Assembly (NCBI GenBank): GCA_913776195.1
Contig: CAJYMH010000031.1
Coordinates: 426,637 to 490,636 of the forward strand
Reading direction: 5' to 3'
DNA length: 64,000 nucleotides
Origin: an uncultured Caulobacter sp.
GTDB lineage: Bacteria > Pseudomonadota > Alphaproteobacteria > Caulobacterales > Caulobacteraceae
The notes beneath the pieces are model-generated. The model ran no database searches, was not told the origin of the DNA, and saw nothing but the letters and a program-made list of their open reading frames with translations. Shown piece by piece: positions 17,735 through 27,445 of this stretch. The position numbers were made by a program, and so were the translations under genes. How positions within the stretch are numbered: position 1 is the first letter of the stretch; each line of letters begins with the position of its first letter.

Positions 17735-18649
17735 ATGAAGGCGCAACTTTTGGGTATGCGGCGGATGATGGCGGGTCTGGCCGCGTTCGCAGCAACGGCG
17801 GCGTTCGGCGCTCAGGCGCTGGCCGAAGATCTGATGGGGCAGCCGACCCCGAAGGGCATCGCGCTGCAGCCGGCGGCTTCGCCGCTGAAGCACCATGCGC
17901 ACTTCTTCCACGACGCGATCCTGATGCCGATCATCACGATCATCACCCTGTTCGTGCTGGGCCTGCTGATCTGGATCGTCGTGCGCTACAACAAGCGCGC
18001 CAATCCGGTGCCGGCTAAGTTCAGCCACAACACCGCCATCGAGATCGTCTGGACCGTCGTTCCAGTCCTGATCCTGATGTTTATCGCGATCTTCTCGTTC
18101 CGGCTGCTGTTCGACTATCACAACATGCCGAAGCCCTACATGACCGTGAAGGCCACGGGCTATCAATGGTACTGGGGCTATGAGTATCCGGATCAGGAGA
18201 TCTCCGAGATCACCTCGACCATGCTGCCGGAAGCCGAGTCCAAGGCCCGCGGCGTTCCCTTCCGCCTGGCGGCCACCGAGCCGATGGTTGTTCCGGTGAA
18301 CCAGGTCGTCCGCGTCCAGGTGACCGCCGCCGACGTGATCCACGCTTTCGCCCTGCCGGCCTTCGGCCTGAAGACCGACGCCATTCCGGGCCGCCTGAAC
18401 GAAACCTGGTTCAAGGCCGAGAAGACCGGCACGTTCTACGGCCAGTGCTCGGAACTGTGCGGCGTCGACCACGCCTTCATGCCGATCGAGATCAAGGTCG
18501 TCAGCCAGGCCGAATTCGACGCCTGGGTGGCCCAGAAGGCTCCGCCGGCTCCGGCTCCCGCGGCCGCTCCGGCCGCGACCGACGCTGCGGCCCCGGCCGC
18601 CGAAACCACTCCCGCTCCGGCCGCGGCTCCCGCCGCGCCGGCGGCTTAA
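17735..18649 (+). CDS. ctaC: Cytochrome c oxidase subunit II
   Basis: A subunit of the aa3-type terminal oxidase, 304 residues from the ATG at 17735. The N-terminus (MKAQLLGMRRMMAGLAAFAATAAFGAQALA) is a signal peptide, and two membrane helices follow near residues 60-115. The CuA electron-entry site is GQCSELCGVDHAFMP with its two cysteines, histidine and methionine. The aromatic patch YQWYWGYEY that relays electrons from cytochrome c is present. The C-terminus has an unusual tail of about 40 alanines and prolines with no obvious function. It is the first gene of a long plus-strand run; ctaD follows after 19 bases. Confidence 0.96.
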   Translation: MKAQLLGMRRMMAGLAAFAATAAFGAQALAEDLMGQPTPKGIALQPAASPLKHHAHFFHDAILMPIITIITLFVLGLLIWIVVRYNKRANPVPAKFSHNTAIEIVWTVVPVLILMFIAIFSFRLLFDYHNMPKPYMTVKATGYQWYWGYEYPDQEISEITSTMLPEAESKARGVPFRLAATEPMVVPVNQVVRVQVTAADVIHAFALPAFGLKTDAIPGRLNETWFKAEKTGTFYGQCSELCGVDHAFMPIEIKVVSQAEFDAWVAQKAPPAPAPAAAPAATDAAAPAAETTPAPAAAPAAPAA

Positions 18650-18662
18650 GTTCGCAGGATAG

Positions 18663-20324
<1,662 letters not shown>

Positions 20325-20349
20325 TCGCCAGGTTCGGGGTAAAATCGGG

Positions 20350-20382
20350 GGGCGCGGATCGGACGCAGGTCCGGCCGCGCCC
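20350..20382 (+). terminator. Strong hairpin between ctaD and ctaB
   Basis: An outer stem GGGCGCGG/CCGCGCCC encloses an inner stem CGGAC/GTCCG with a four-base loop. There is no T run, so it is probably a partial terminator or an mRNA-stabilising 3' end rather than a full stop. Confidence 0.55.
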
Positions 20383-20399
20383 TTCGGCCTATAAGACGC

Positions 20400-21395
20400 A
20401 TGATGAGCAAGCCCGCCGCCATTGAGACCCCCGAGGCCGCGCCCGCCAGCTGGCGGGACTACCTGCAGCTGATGAAGCCGCGGGTGATGAGCCTGGTCGT
20501 GTTCACCGCCCTGACCGGGGTAGTCGCCGCCCGAAGCCACCTGCACCCTGTGCTGATGGCCGTGGCGGTGCTTTGCATAGCCGTGGGCGCCGGAGCCTCT
20601 GGCGCGCTGAACATGTGGTTCGACGCCGACATCGACGCCAAGATGCGCCGCACGCGCGCTCGACCGGTCCCGGCCGGCAAGGTGCTGGGGGCGGAGGCCG
20701 CCTCCCTGGGCGTCGTATTGTCGCTGCTGTCGGTCATGCTGATGGGCATGGCGCTGAACTGGCTGGCCGCTGGCCTGTTGGCCTTCACCATCGCCTTCTA
20801 CGCCGTGGTCTACACCATGTGGCTGAAGCGCTGGACGGTGCAGAATATCGTCATCGGCGGGTTGGCCGGCGCGCTGCCGCCGGCCATCGGCTGGGCCGCC
20901 GCCACGGGCGAGGCGCCGCTTAACGCCTGGCTGATGGTTCTGATCATCTTCCTTTGGACGCCGCCGCACTTCTGGGCGCTGTCGCTCTACACCAAGCAGG
21001 ACTACGCCAAGGCCGGCGTGCCCATGCTGCCGGTGGTCAAAGGCGCGAGAAACACGCGCCTGCAAATCCTGATCTACAGTCTGATCCTGATCCCGGTCTG
21101 CGTGGCGCCGGCCTTCACCGGCCTGGGCGGACTGCTCTATCTCGGGGTGTCGGCCCTGGGCGGGGTGGTGTTCCTGATCCTGGCTGGACGGCTGTTCGCG
21201 AGCCGCGCCGGCGACGAGGCGGATGACCGCACGGGCGAGAACGGCGACCTGCTTTACGCGGTGCGCGCCGGCTCAAAGGACGCCCGCAACCTGTTCGCCT
21301 TCTCGATCCTGTATCTGTTCCTGCTGTTCGCGGCCCTGTTGGTCGAGGCGGCGGCTGGCCTTTCCCCCATGCACTGGGTAATCAAGCTGTCATGA
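20400..21395 (+). CDS. ctaB: Protoheme IX farnesyltransferase (heme O synthase)
   Basis: A 331-residue membrane prenyltransferase that adds a farnesyl group to heme b, the first step to heme A for the oxidase. The diphosphate-binding motif NMWFDADIDAKMRRTRARPVP and the second motif YTMWLKRWTVQNIVIGG are clear, and TPPHFWALSLYTKQDYAKAGVPML is characteristic. Two adjacent ATGs (20400 and 20403) could start it. The TGA stop overlaps the ATG of the small gene that follows (ATGA). Confidence 0.97.
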   Translation: MMSKPAAIETPEAAPASWRDYLQLMKPRVMSLVVFTALTGVVAARSHLHPVLMAVAVLCIAVGAGASGALNMWFDADIDAKMRRTRARPVPAGKVLGAEAASLGVVLSLLSVMLMGMALNWLAAGLLAFTIAFYAVVYTMWLKRWTVQNIVIGGLAGALPPAIGWAAATGEAPLNAWLMVLIIFLWTPPHFWALSLYTKQDYAKAGVPMLPVVKGARNTRLQILIYSLILIPVCVAPAFTGLGGLLYLGVSALGGVVFLILAGRLFASRAGDEADDRTGENGDLLYAVRAGSKDARNLFAFSILYLFLLFAALLVEAAAGLSPMHWVIKLS

Positions 21396-21550
21396 CCGAG
21401 CCGCAGAAAACCCCGGACCGGGCCGCCGCCGACAAGGCGCGCCGCGGACGCAACATCGCCCTGGCCCTGGGTCTCACCGCCTTCGTGATCCTGGTGTTCG
21501 TCGTGACCCTCGTCCGCCTGGGAGGCAATATTGTCGACCGGCCGCTCTGA
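21392..21550 (+). CDS. Small single-helix membrane protein in cox operon (CoxF-like)
   Basis: A 52-residue protein starting at the ATG that overlaps the ctaB stop. The charged N-terminus (TEPQKTPDRAAADKARRGR) is followed by one hydrophobic helix, about residues 22-41 (NIALALGLTAFVILVFVVTL). A small one-helix protein sits between ctaB and ctaG in many alphaproteobacterial oxidase operons and is sometimes called CoxF. A role in assembly or stability of the oxidase is inferred only from position. Its last 20 bases overlap the proposed TTG start of ctaG. Confidence 0.75.
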   Translation: MTEPQKTPDRAAADKARRGRNIALALGLTAFVILVFVVTLVRLGGNIVDRPL

Positions 21551-22118
21551 GCTCACGCCTCGGCAAAAGATGAACCGCCGGATCGCCCTGATCTGCGCGG
21601 CGGGTTTCTTCGGCATGGTGGGCGCGGCCTACGCCGCCGTTCCGCTCTACAAGATGTTCTGCCAAGTGACCGGCTTCGGCGGCACGGTCAGCAAGGCCGA
21701 GGCCGCGCCGGGCAAGATTCTGGACAAGAAGGTCACCGTCCGCTTCGACGCCAATGTGCGCACCTTGCCGTGGGATTTCTCCACCGAGCAGGTAAGCCAG
21801 AACATCAACATCGGGGCGACCGGGCTGGCCTTCTTCAAGGTCACCAACAACGGCGACAAGCCGATGACGGGCCGCGCGGCCTACAACGTCGTGCCCGAGG
21901 CGGCCGGCCCGTATTTCCAGAAGCTGGAATGCTTCTGTTTCAACGATCAGACCATCCAGCCCGGCCAAACGGTCGAGTTCCCGGTGGTCTATTTCGTCGA
22001 CCCCCGCTACGCCGATGACTTCGAGACGAAGGGCAAGGAGGAGATCACGCTCTCCTACACGTTCTTCCCATCGACGAAGGTTGCGGAAAGCGGCGCTTCG
22101 GCCACTGGCGGAAGCTGA
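21531..22118 (+). CDS. ctaG: Cytochrome c oxidase assembly protein CtaG/Cox11
   Basis: A copper chaperone that delivers CuB to subunit I. It has one N-terminal membrane helix (IALICAAGFFGMVGAAYA) and a periplasmic immunoglobulin-like domain with the copper-binding pair in KLECFCFNDQ. From the TTG at 21531 it is 195 residues. That TTG has GGAGG five bases upstream, which supports it over the ATG at 21570; the cost is a 20-base overlap with the preceding small gene. The family usually begins with a short cytoplasmic tail, as here. Confidence 0.94.
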   Translation: MSTGRSELTPRQKMNRRIALICAAGFFGMVGAAYAAVPLYKMFCQVTGFGGTVSKAEAAPGKILDKKVTVRFDANVRTLPWDFSTEQVSQNINIGATGLAFFKVTNNGDKPMTGRAAYNVVPEAAGPYFQKLECFCFNDQTIQPGQTVEFPVVYFVDPRYADDFETKGKEEITLSYTFFPSTKVAESGASATGGS

Positions 22119-22190
22119 CGACGGGCGTTATAGCACGAACGATTTTCAAGGCTGGGCTCGCCCGGCCGGGGGACAAAAGGGTTTAGGCGA

Positions 22191-23054
22191 ATGGCATCTG
22201 GCGCCGTCAAACACGACTATCACATTCTTCCGCCCAGCCCGTGGCCGTTCGTCGGCTCGGCCGCGGCCACCGTTCTGGCCATCGGCGCCGTCATCTGGAT
22301 GAAGGGCGGCGTCTTCGGTCTCGAGAAGGGCAACTGGATTGTCTTCGCCCTGGGCCTGCTCGGCATCATCTACACGATGATCGGCTGGTGGGGCGACATC
22401 ATCAAGGAAGCCAACGCCGGCGACCACACGCCGGTCGTTTCGATCGGCCTGCGCTACGGCATGATCCTGTTCATCGCTTCGGAAGTGATGTTCTTCGTGG
22501 CGTGGTTCTGGATGTTCTTCGAGATGGCGCTCTTCCATGAGCACCGCACCCTGTCGGCCCTCGAGGAAGTGAAGACGGCCTGGGCCCAGTGGCCGCCGGC
22601 CGGCGTCGAGACCGTCTCGGCCTGGCGTCTGCCGCTGGTCAACACCCTGACCCTGCTGCTGTCGGGCACCACTGTGACCTGGGCTCACCACGCGATCATC
22701 CAGAATGACCGCAAGGGCGCCAAGCTGGCCCTGATCCTGACCATCGGTCTCGGTCTGCTGTTCAGCGCGATCCAGTTCTACGAATACGCCCACATCAACC
22801 ACGAGCACCTGTTCTACTCGGAAGCCGCCGCCAACTCGGGCCTCTACGGTTCGACCTTCTTCCTGGCCACCGGCTTCCACGGCGCGCACGTGATCATCGG
22901 CACGATCTTCCTGATCGTCTGCCTGATCCGCCTGATGCGCGGCGCCTTCACGCCGGAACGCCACTTCGGCTTCGAAGCGGCCGCCTGGTACTGGCACTTC
23001 GTCGACGTCGTGTGGCTGTTCCTGTTCGCCTTCGTCTACGTCGTCTTCGGCTAA
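22191..23054 (+). CDS. ctaE: Cytochrome c oxidase subunit III
   Basis: A 287-residue integral membrane subunit with seven helices. Motifs include SEVMFFVAWFWMFFE, the TTVTWAHHAI helix, FSAIQFYEY and the C-terminal YWHFVDVVWLFLFAFVYV. Subunit III stabilises the catalytic core and proton uptake. The gene follows ctaG after 72 bases and directly abuts the DUF983 gene. Confidence 0.97.
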   Translation: MASGAVKHDYHILPPSPWPFVGSAAATVLAIGAVIWMKGGVFGLEKGNWIVFALGLLGIIYTMIGWWGDIIKEANAGDHTPVVSIGLRYGMILFIASEVMFFVAWFWMFFEMALFHEHRTLSALEEVKTAWAQWPPAGVETVSAWRLPLVNTLTLLLSGTTVTWAHHAIIQNDRKGAKLALILTIGLGLLFSAIQFYEYAHINHEHLFYSEAAANSGLYGSTFFLATGFHGAHVIIGTIFLIVCLIRLMRGAFTPERHFGFEAAAWYWHFVDVVWLFLFAFVYVVFG

Positions 23055-23420
23055 ATGGCAGGGTCGGCGAACCCCTATCTGTCGGGGCTCGCCGGCCGCT
23101 GTCCGAACTGCGGCGAGGGAATGCTCTTCGAGGGCTTCCTTCGCATCAGCCCGGCCTGCGAGGCCTGCGGCTACGATCTCTCTAAGGCCGACAGCGGCGA
23201 TGGCCCCGCGGTCTTCATCATCCTCATCGCCGGCTTCCTGGTCTGCTTCGCGGCGCTGTTCGTGGAGTTCACCTTCCACCCGCCGATCTGGCTGCACCTC
23301 ATTCTCTGGCTTCCGCTCATCACCTTCGTGTCGGTCGGCCTGCTGCGCCCCATGAAGGGGCTGATGGTCGCCGCCCAGGTGGCCAACCGTGCGTCCGAGG
23401 CCGGACGCCGCGACGTCTGA
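23055..23420 (+). CDS. DUF983 family zinc-ribbon membrane protein
   Basis: A 121-residue protein that starts right after the ctaE stop. The N-terminal half has two CxxC knuckles (CPNCGEG and CEACGYD, near residues 16-38), typical of a small zinc ribbon. Two hydrophobic helices follow (FIILIAGFLVCFAALFVEF and LHLILWLPLITFVSVGLL). DUF983 proteins often sit in alphaproteobacterial cox operons; their role is not established but assembly of the oxidase is plausible. Confidence 0.87.
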   Translation: MAGSANPYLSGLAGRCPNCGEGMLFEGFLRISPACEACGYDLSKADSGDGPAVFIILIAGFLVCFAALFVEFTFHPPIWLHLILWLPLITFVSVGLLRPMKGLMVAAQVANRASEAGRRDV

Positions 23421-23424
23421 GCCA

Positions 23425-24120
23425 ATGTCCGCTTCTCCCGCCCGCCGTTTCCCGATCGGCCTGACCGTCGCCGCGGCCATCAGCCTGGCGATCCTGTGCG
23501 GCCTCGGCGCCTGGCAGATGCAGCGCCTGGCCTGGAAGCAGGACCTTCTGACCCGCATCGCCGCCCTGCAGGGGATGGCGGCCAAGCCCTGGACGCCGGC
23601 TTCGGCGGAATTCACGCGCGTCAGCCTCACCTGCCCTGGCCTCGCCAAGGCGCCCTTCGTCCAGCTCTACGCCATCCGCGACGGCAAGGCGGGCGCGAGG
23701 ATCATCTCCGCCTGCACGACGCCTCTGGGGAGCGTGCTGGTGGACCGCGGCTTCGTGGCTGACACGGTTTCGGCCCGGCCGCCGGTCGATCCCGCCGATC
23801 GTAAGCCCGTTAGCGTGACTGGGGTCCTGCGCGCCGGCGACGCCCGGACCTTTGTCACGCCGCCGGACCAGCCGGCGGACCGTCAGTTCTTCGCCCGCGA
23901 CGCGGCGGCCATCGGCGCCGGCCTTGGCGTAACTGACCCTGCTCCGCTGTTCCTGATGGCCGAGACATCGAGCAACCCGGATTGGGCGGCGCTCGAGCCC
24001 GCGCCCCTTCCGGCGGAGATTTCCAACCGGCATTTGGAATACGCGCTGACCTGGTTCGGCCTTGCCGCCACCCTGGCCTGCGTCTATGCCGCCATGCTCT
24101 GGCGCAGGCGGAAAGACTGA
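23425..24120 (+). CDS. SURF1-family oxidase assembly protein
   Basis: A 231-residue protein counted from ATG 23425, four bases after the DUF983 stop. It has the two terminal membrane helices typical of SURF1 (IGLTVAAAISLAILCGLGAWQMQRL near the start, and YALTWFGLAATLACVYAAML at the end) around a periplasmic domain. The GAWQMQRLAWKQ segment after the first helix and the NRHLEYALTWFGLA segment are family signatures. SURF1 helps insert heme A into the oxidase. The stop overlaps the ATG of thrC by one base (TGATG). Confidence 0.92.
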   Translation: MSASPARRFPIGLTVAAAISLAILCGLGAWQMQRLAWKQDLLTRIAALQGMAAKPWTPASAEFTRVSLTCPGLAKAPFVQLYAIRDGKAGARIISACTTPLGSVLVDRGFVADTVSARPPVDPADRKPVSVTGVLRAGDARTFVTPPDQPADRQFFARDAAAIGAGLGVTDPAPLFLMAETSSNPDWAALEPAPLPAEISNRHLEYALTWFGLAATLACVYAAMLWRRRKD

Positions 24121-25523
24121 TGAAGTACATCTCCACCCGGGGGGAAGCCCCAGCGATTGGCTTCCTGGATGCGGTTCTGTCCGGCCTCGCGCCCGACGGC
24201 GGCCTGTATGTTCCGGAGACCTGGCCCAGCTTCACCGCTGAGGAGATCGCCGCCTTCGCCGGCAAGCCGTATCACGAGGTCGCCACCGAGGTTCTGGCCC
24301 GTTTCGCGGGGGACGAGATCGCCCGCGACGACCTGGCCGCCATCTGCCAGGAGGCCTACGCCAGCTTCGCCCACCCGGCGACCACGCCGCTGAAGCAGCT
24401 GGCTCCCGGCCTGTTCCTGCTGGAGCTGTTCCACGGTCCGACCCTGGCGTTCAAGGATGTGGCGATGCAGCTGCTTGGGCGGCTGTACGATCACATCCTG
24501 TCGACACGTAATCGCAATCTGACCATCGTCTGCGCCACCTCGGGCGACACCGGCGGCGCGGCGGTCGAGGCCTTCCGCGGCCGGACCAATGTGAAGATCG
24601 TCGCCATGTTCCCAGACGGCCGGATCAGCGAGGTCCAGCGCCGGTTCATGACCACGGTCGAGGACGCCAATGTCCAGTGCCTGTCCGTGGGCGGCACCTT
24701 CGACGACTGCCAGGCGATCCTGAAGGGAATGTTCGCGGACGGCCAGTTCGCCCAGGCTGTGGACCTCTCGGCGGTAAACTCGATCAACTGGGCGCGCGTC
24801 GCGGCCCAGAGCGTCTATTACTTCACCGCCGCCGTCGCCCTGGGCGCGCCGTTGCGAGAGGTGGCCTTCGCCATCCCGACCGGCAATTTCGGCGACGCCT
24901 ATGCCGGCTACGTGGCCAGCAAGCTGGGCCTGCCGATCCGCAGCCTGACCGCGGCCACCAACGCCAACGACATCGTCGCTCGCGCTATCGAGGACGGTAA
25001 GTACGAGCGCGGCGCCGTGGCGGCCACCTCGTCCCCGGCGATGGACATCCAGGTCTCGTCCAATTTCGAACGCCTGTACTTCGAAGCCGTCGGCCGCGAC
25101 GGCGTCGAAACCGGTCGCGCCTTCCGCACCTTCGCCGAGTCCGGGGCCCTCGACATCCCGCCGTCGGCTCACGCCGCCATCCGCCAGATGTTCCGCGGCC
25201 GAGCGGTGAGTGAGGCGGAGACCGCCCGCACCATGGTCGCCACGCTCAACGAGACCGGCGAGATGATCGATCCGCACACGGCGGTCGGCGTCACCGCTGC
25301 GCAGGCCATGTTGGCGGCTGGCGATGTGGGCGCGCCGCTGGTGGTGCTGTCCACGGCCCACCCGGCCAAGTTCCCGGAAGCCGTTCTGGAAGCCTGCGGC
25401 GTTGACGCCCCGGCCCCGCGCGGAGCGGGCGATCTGTTCCAGCGTCCGGAACGCTTCGACAGCGTGGCCGCCGACGCCGAAGCGGTGAAGGCCCGCGTGC
25501 GCGCCTTCGCGAGAGCCGAGTGA
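24120..25523 (+). CDS. thrC: Threonine synthase
   Basis: A PLP enzyme of 467 residues that converts O-phosphohomoserine to threonine. The N-terminus (MKYISTRGEAPAIGFLDAVLSGLAPDGGLY) is typical, and the PLP lysine is Lys112 in GPTLAFKDVAMQ. The phosphate-binding CATSGDTGGAAVEAF segment follows. The frame runs further upstream inside surf1, but the ATG at 24120 fits homology. It sits in the middle of the cox run, apparently co-transcribed, with the next gene overlapping by four bases (GTGA). Confidence 0.95.
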   Translation: MKYISTRGEAPAIGFLDAVLSGLAPDGGLYVPETWPSFTAEEIAAFAGKPYHEVATEVLARFAGDEIARDDLAAICQEAYASFAHPATTPLKQLAPGLFLLELFHGPTLAFKDVAMQLLGRLYDHILSTRNRNLTIVCATSGDTGGAAVEAFRGRTNVKIVAMFPDGRISEVQRRFMTTVEDANVQCLSVGGTFDDCQAILKGMFADGQFAQAVDLSAVNSINWARVAAQSVYYFTAAVALGAPLREVAFAIPTGNFGDAYAGYVASKLGLPIRSLTAATNANDIVARAIEDGKYERGAVAATSSPAMDIQVSSNFERLYFEAVGRDGVETGRAFRTFAESGALDIPPSAHAAIRQMFRGRAVSEAETARTMVATLNETGEMIDPHTAVGVTAAQAMLAAGDVGAPLVVLSTAHPAKFPEAVLEACGVDAPAPRGAGDLFQRPERFDSVAADAEAVKARVRAFARAE

Positions 25524-26788
25524 CGACGCCGAAGGTCCACACCCTCGCCAACGGCGTGCGGGTCGTCTGCGACCCCATGCCGGGCCTGGAGACGGTCGCC
25601 CTGTCGGTCGTCGCGGGCCGCGGCGCGCGGTTCGAGGACAAGGCCCGCTCGGGTTGGTCGCACCTGCTGGAGCACATGGTGTTCAAGGGCGCGGGCGACC
25701 GCTCGGCCCGCGACATCGTCGAGGTCATCGAGAACGAGGGCGGCAACCTCAACGCCGCCACTGGCTATGAGCGCACAAGCTTCCAGGTCCGCGCCCTGAA
25801 GGGCGGCATGGATCTCGGCATGGCGGTTGTGGCCGACCTGCTGCTGCGCCCGACCCTCGACGCCGAGGATCTTGAAAAAGAAAAGCAGGTCATCGGTCAG
25901 GAGATCGCCGAGGCGGCGGACACCCCCGACGATCTGGTCTTCGACTTGGTGCAGGGCGCGGCCTGGGGCGACACCGGCCTCGGCCGGCCGATCCTGGGCA
26001 CGGACGCCAGCCTGGCGCCGGCCACCCCCGCCGCCGTGGGTGAATGGCGGGCCGCACTCTACGCCGCCGACGCCCTGGTGGTCAGCGCCGCCGGCGCGGC
26101 GGACGAGGCCGAGCTGCTGGCCTTGGCCGAGCGCGAATTCGGCGCCATGCCTAAAACGGCCGGCGCGCCCATGACGCCGACTCCCGTCTTCCAGGGCGGT
26201 CACATCGAGAACCCCAAGCGGTTGGAGCAGGCGCATCTTGTGATGCTGCTGCCGGCCTTCGGCGCGCGGGACCCGGACTATTTTGTCCTGCGACTGTTCG
26301 CCGAATCGCTCGGTGGCGGCATGTCCTCGCGCCTGTTTCAGGAGGTTCGCGAGAACCGGGGCCTCGCCTACGCTATCGACGCCTATGCCGACACCTATTC
26401 GGACGTCGGCGTCCTAGGGGTCTATGCCGGCTGTGCGGCGAAGGACGCCAACGAGGCGGCCAAGGTCACCGCCGAGCAGATCGCCGCCCTGTCGCAGCGC
26501 ATCGAACCGATAGAGCTGTCCCGCGCCAAGGCGCAGCTGAAGGCTTCGATGTTCATGGGCCGCGAACAGCCCCTCTCCCGCGCCGAGCAGGCGGCGGGGC
26601 AGACCCTGCTGTTCGGCAAGACCCTGAGCGCCGCAGAGATCGGCGCCGCCATCGACGCCGTCGAGGCCGGCGACATCGCCCGCGTCGGCGAGCGCCTGCT
26701 GGCGTCCGGGAAGTGCGCCACCACCGTGCTGGGCGCAAAGGGCGCCATGAAGGCGGGCCGCGCCTTCGAGGCCGGGCTGTTCGCCTGA
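25520..26788 (+). CDS. M16-family zinc peptidase (processing-peptidase type)
   Basis: A 422-residue protein starting at GTG 25520, overlapping the thrC stop. The inverted zinc motif HxxEH is His48-Leu-Leu-Glu51-His52 in GWSHLLEHMVFKG, and the third ligand region is ENEGGNLNAATGYERTSF. The C-terminal half carries LGGGMSSRLFQEVRENRGLAYAI, the second M16 half-barrel. It is the bacterial relative of the mitochondrial processing peptidase beta subunit. No signal peptide is seen, so it is probably cytoplasmic. The gene order thrC followed by an M16 peptidase is common in alphaproteobacteria. Confidence 0.93.
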   Translation: MTTPKVHTLANGVRVVCDPMPGLETVALSVVAGRGARFEDKARSGWSHLLEHMVFKGAGDRSARDIVEVIENEGGNLNAATGYERTSFQVRALKGGMDLGMAVVADLLLRPTLDAEDLEKEKQVIGQEIAEAADTPDDLVFDLVQGAAWGDTGLGRPILGTDASLAPATPAAVGEWRAALYAADALVVSAAGAADEAELLALAEREFGAMPKTAGAPMTPTPVFQGGHIENPKRLEQAHLVMLLPAFGARDPDYFVLRLFAESLGGGMSSRLFQEVRENRGLAYAIDAYADTYSDVGVLGVYAGCAAKDANEAAKVTAEQIAALSQRIEPIELSRAKAQLKASMFMGREQPLSRAEQAAGQTLLFGKTLSAAEIGAAIDAVEAGDIARVGERLLASGKCATTVLGAKGAMKAGRAFEAGLFA

Positions 26789-26812
26789 TCGAAGCAAGCT
26801 AGGTTCTCGCGC

Positions 26813-27421
26813 ATGGGCATGCTCGACTGGCTTTCTCCGAGGAACGAGATCGTGCTGCAGGGCGATGGCGTCGCCCTGCGCAGTCCCCGTCTGGCCGATC
26901 ATGCGGAGTGGGCGAAGGTCCGCGAGGCGTCCCGCGCTTTCCTGCAGCCTTGGGAGCCGACCTGGCCCGAGGACGATCTGACCCGGGCCGCCTTTCGTCG
27001 CCGCATCGAGGCCTATGATCGCGAGCTGGCGGAGGGGCAGGGTGTGGCCCTGGCGATCCGCGAGACGCGGGAGAACCGTCTGGTCGGCCTGATCCGCATG
27101 CACAACATCCGTCGGGGCGTGGCCGACACCGCCTCGCTCGGCTACTGGATCGGCGAGCCCTTCGCCCGGCGCGGTTACGGGCTGGCGGCGGTCAGGGCGG
27201 TCACCAGCTTTGCGTTCGGCCCTTACCGGCTGTCGCGGCTGGAGGCCCAGTGCCTTCCCGACAACGAACCCTCGCGTCGCCTGCTGCTGAAGGCCGGGTT
27301 TTCCGAGGAAGGTTACGCCCGCGCTTATCTGAAAATTAACGGCGACTGGCGAGACCATAGGTTGTTCGGACTGGTCTCTCGCGCGCGTGCGTCGGAAAGC
27401 CCGGACAATGCCGGGGCCTAG
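26813..27421 (+). CDS. GNAT acetyltransferase, RimJ-like
   Basis: A 202-residue GNAT protein. It has the RimJ/RimL layout: a start reading LQGDGVALRSPRLADHAEW, then GYWIGEPFARRGYGLAAVRAV (acetyl-CoA loop) and LEAQCLPDNEPSRRLLLKAGFSEEGYARAYLKINGDWRDH. Such enzymes acetylate N-termini of ribosomal or other proteins. It lies between the M16 peptidase and pdeA in the same direction, with 24-base gaps. Confidence 0.9.
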   Translation: MGMLDWLSPRNEIVLQGDGVALRSPRLADHAEWAKVREASRAFLQPWEPTWPEDDLTRAAFRRRIEAYDRELAEGQGVALAIRETRENRLVGLIRMHNIRRGVADTASLGYWIGEPFARRGYGLAAVRAVTSFAFGPYRLSRLEAQCLPDNEPSRRLLLKAGFSEEGYARAYLKINGDWRDHRLFGLVSRARASESPDNAGA

Positions 27422-27445
27422 AACGGGTTTTCGGCGGGGCTGTGC

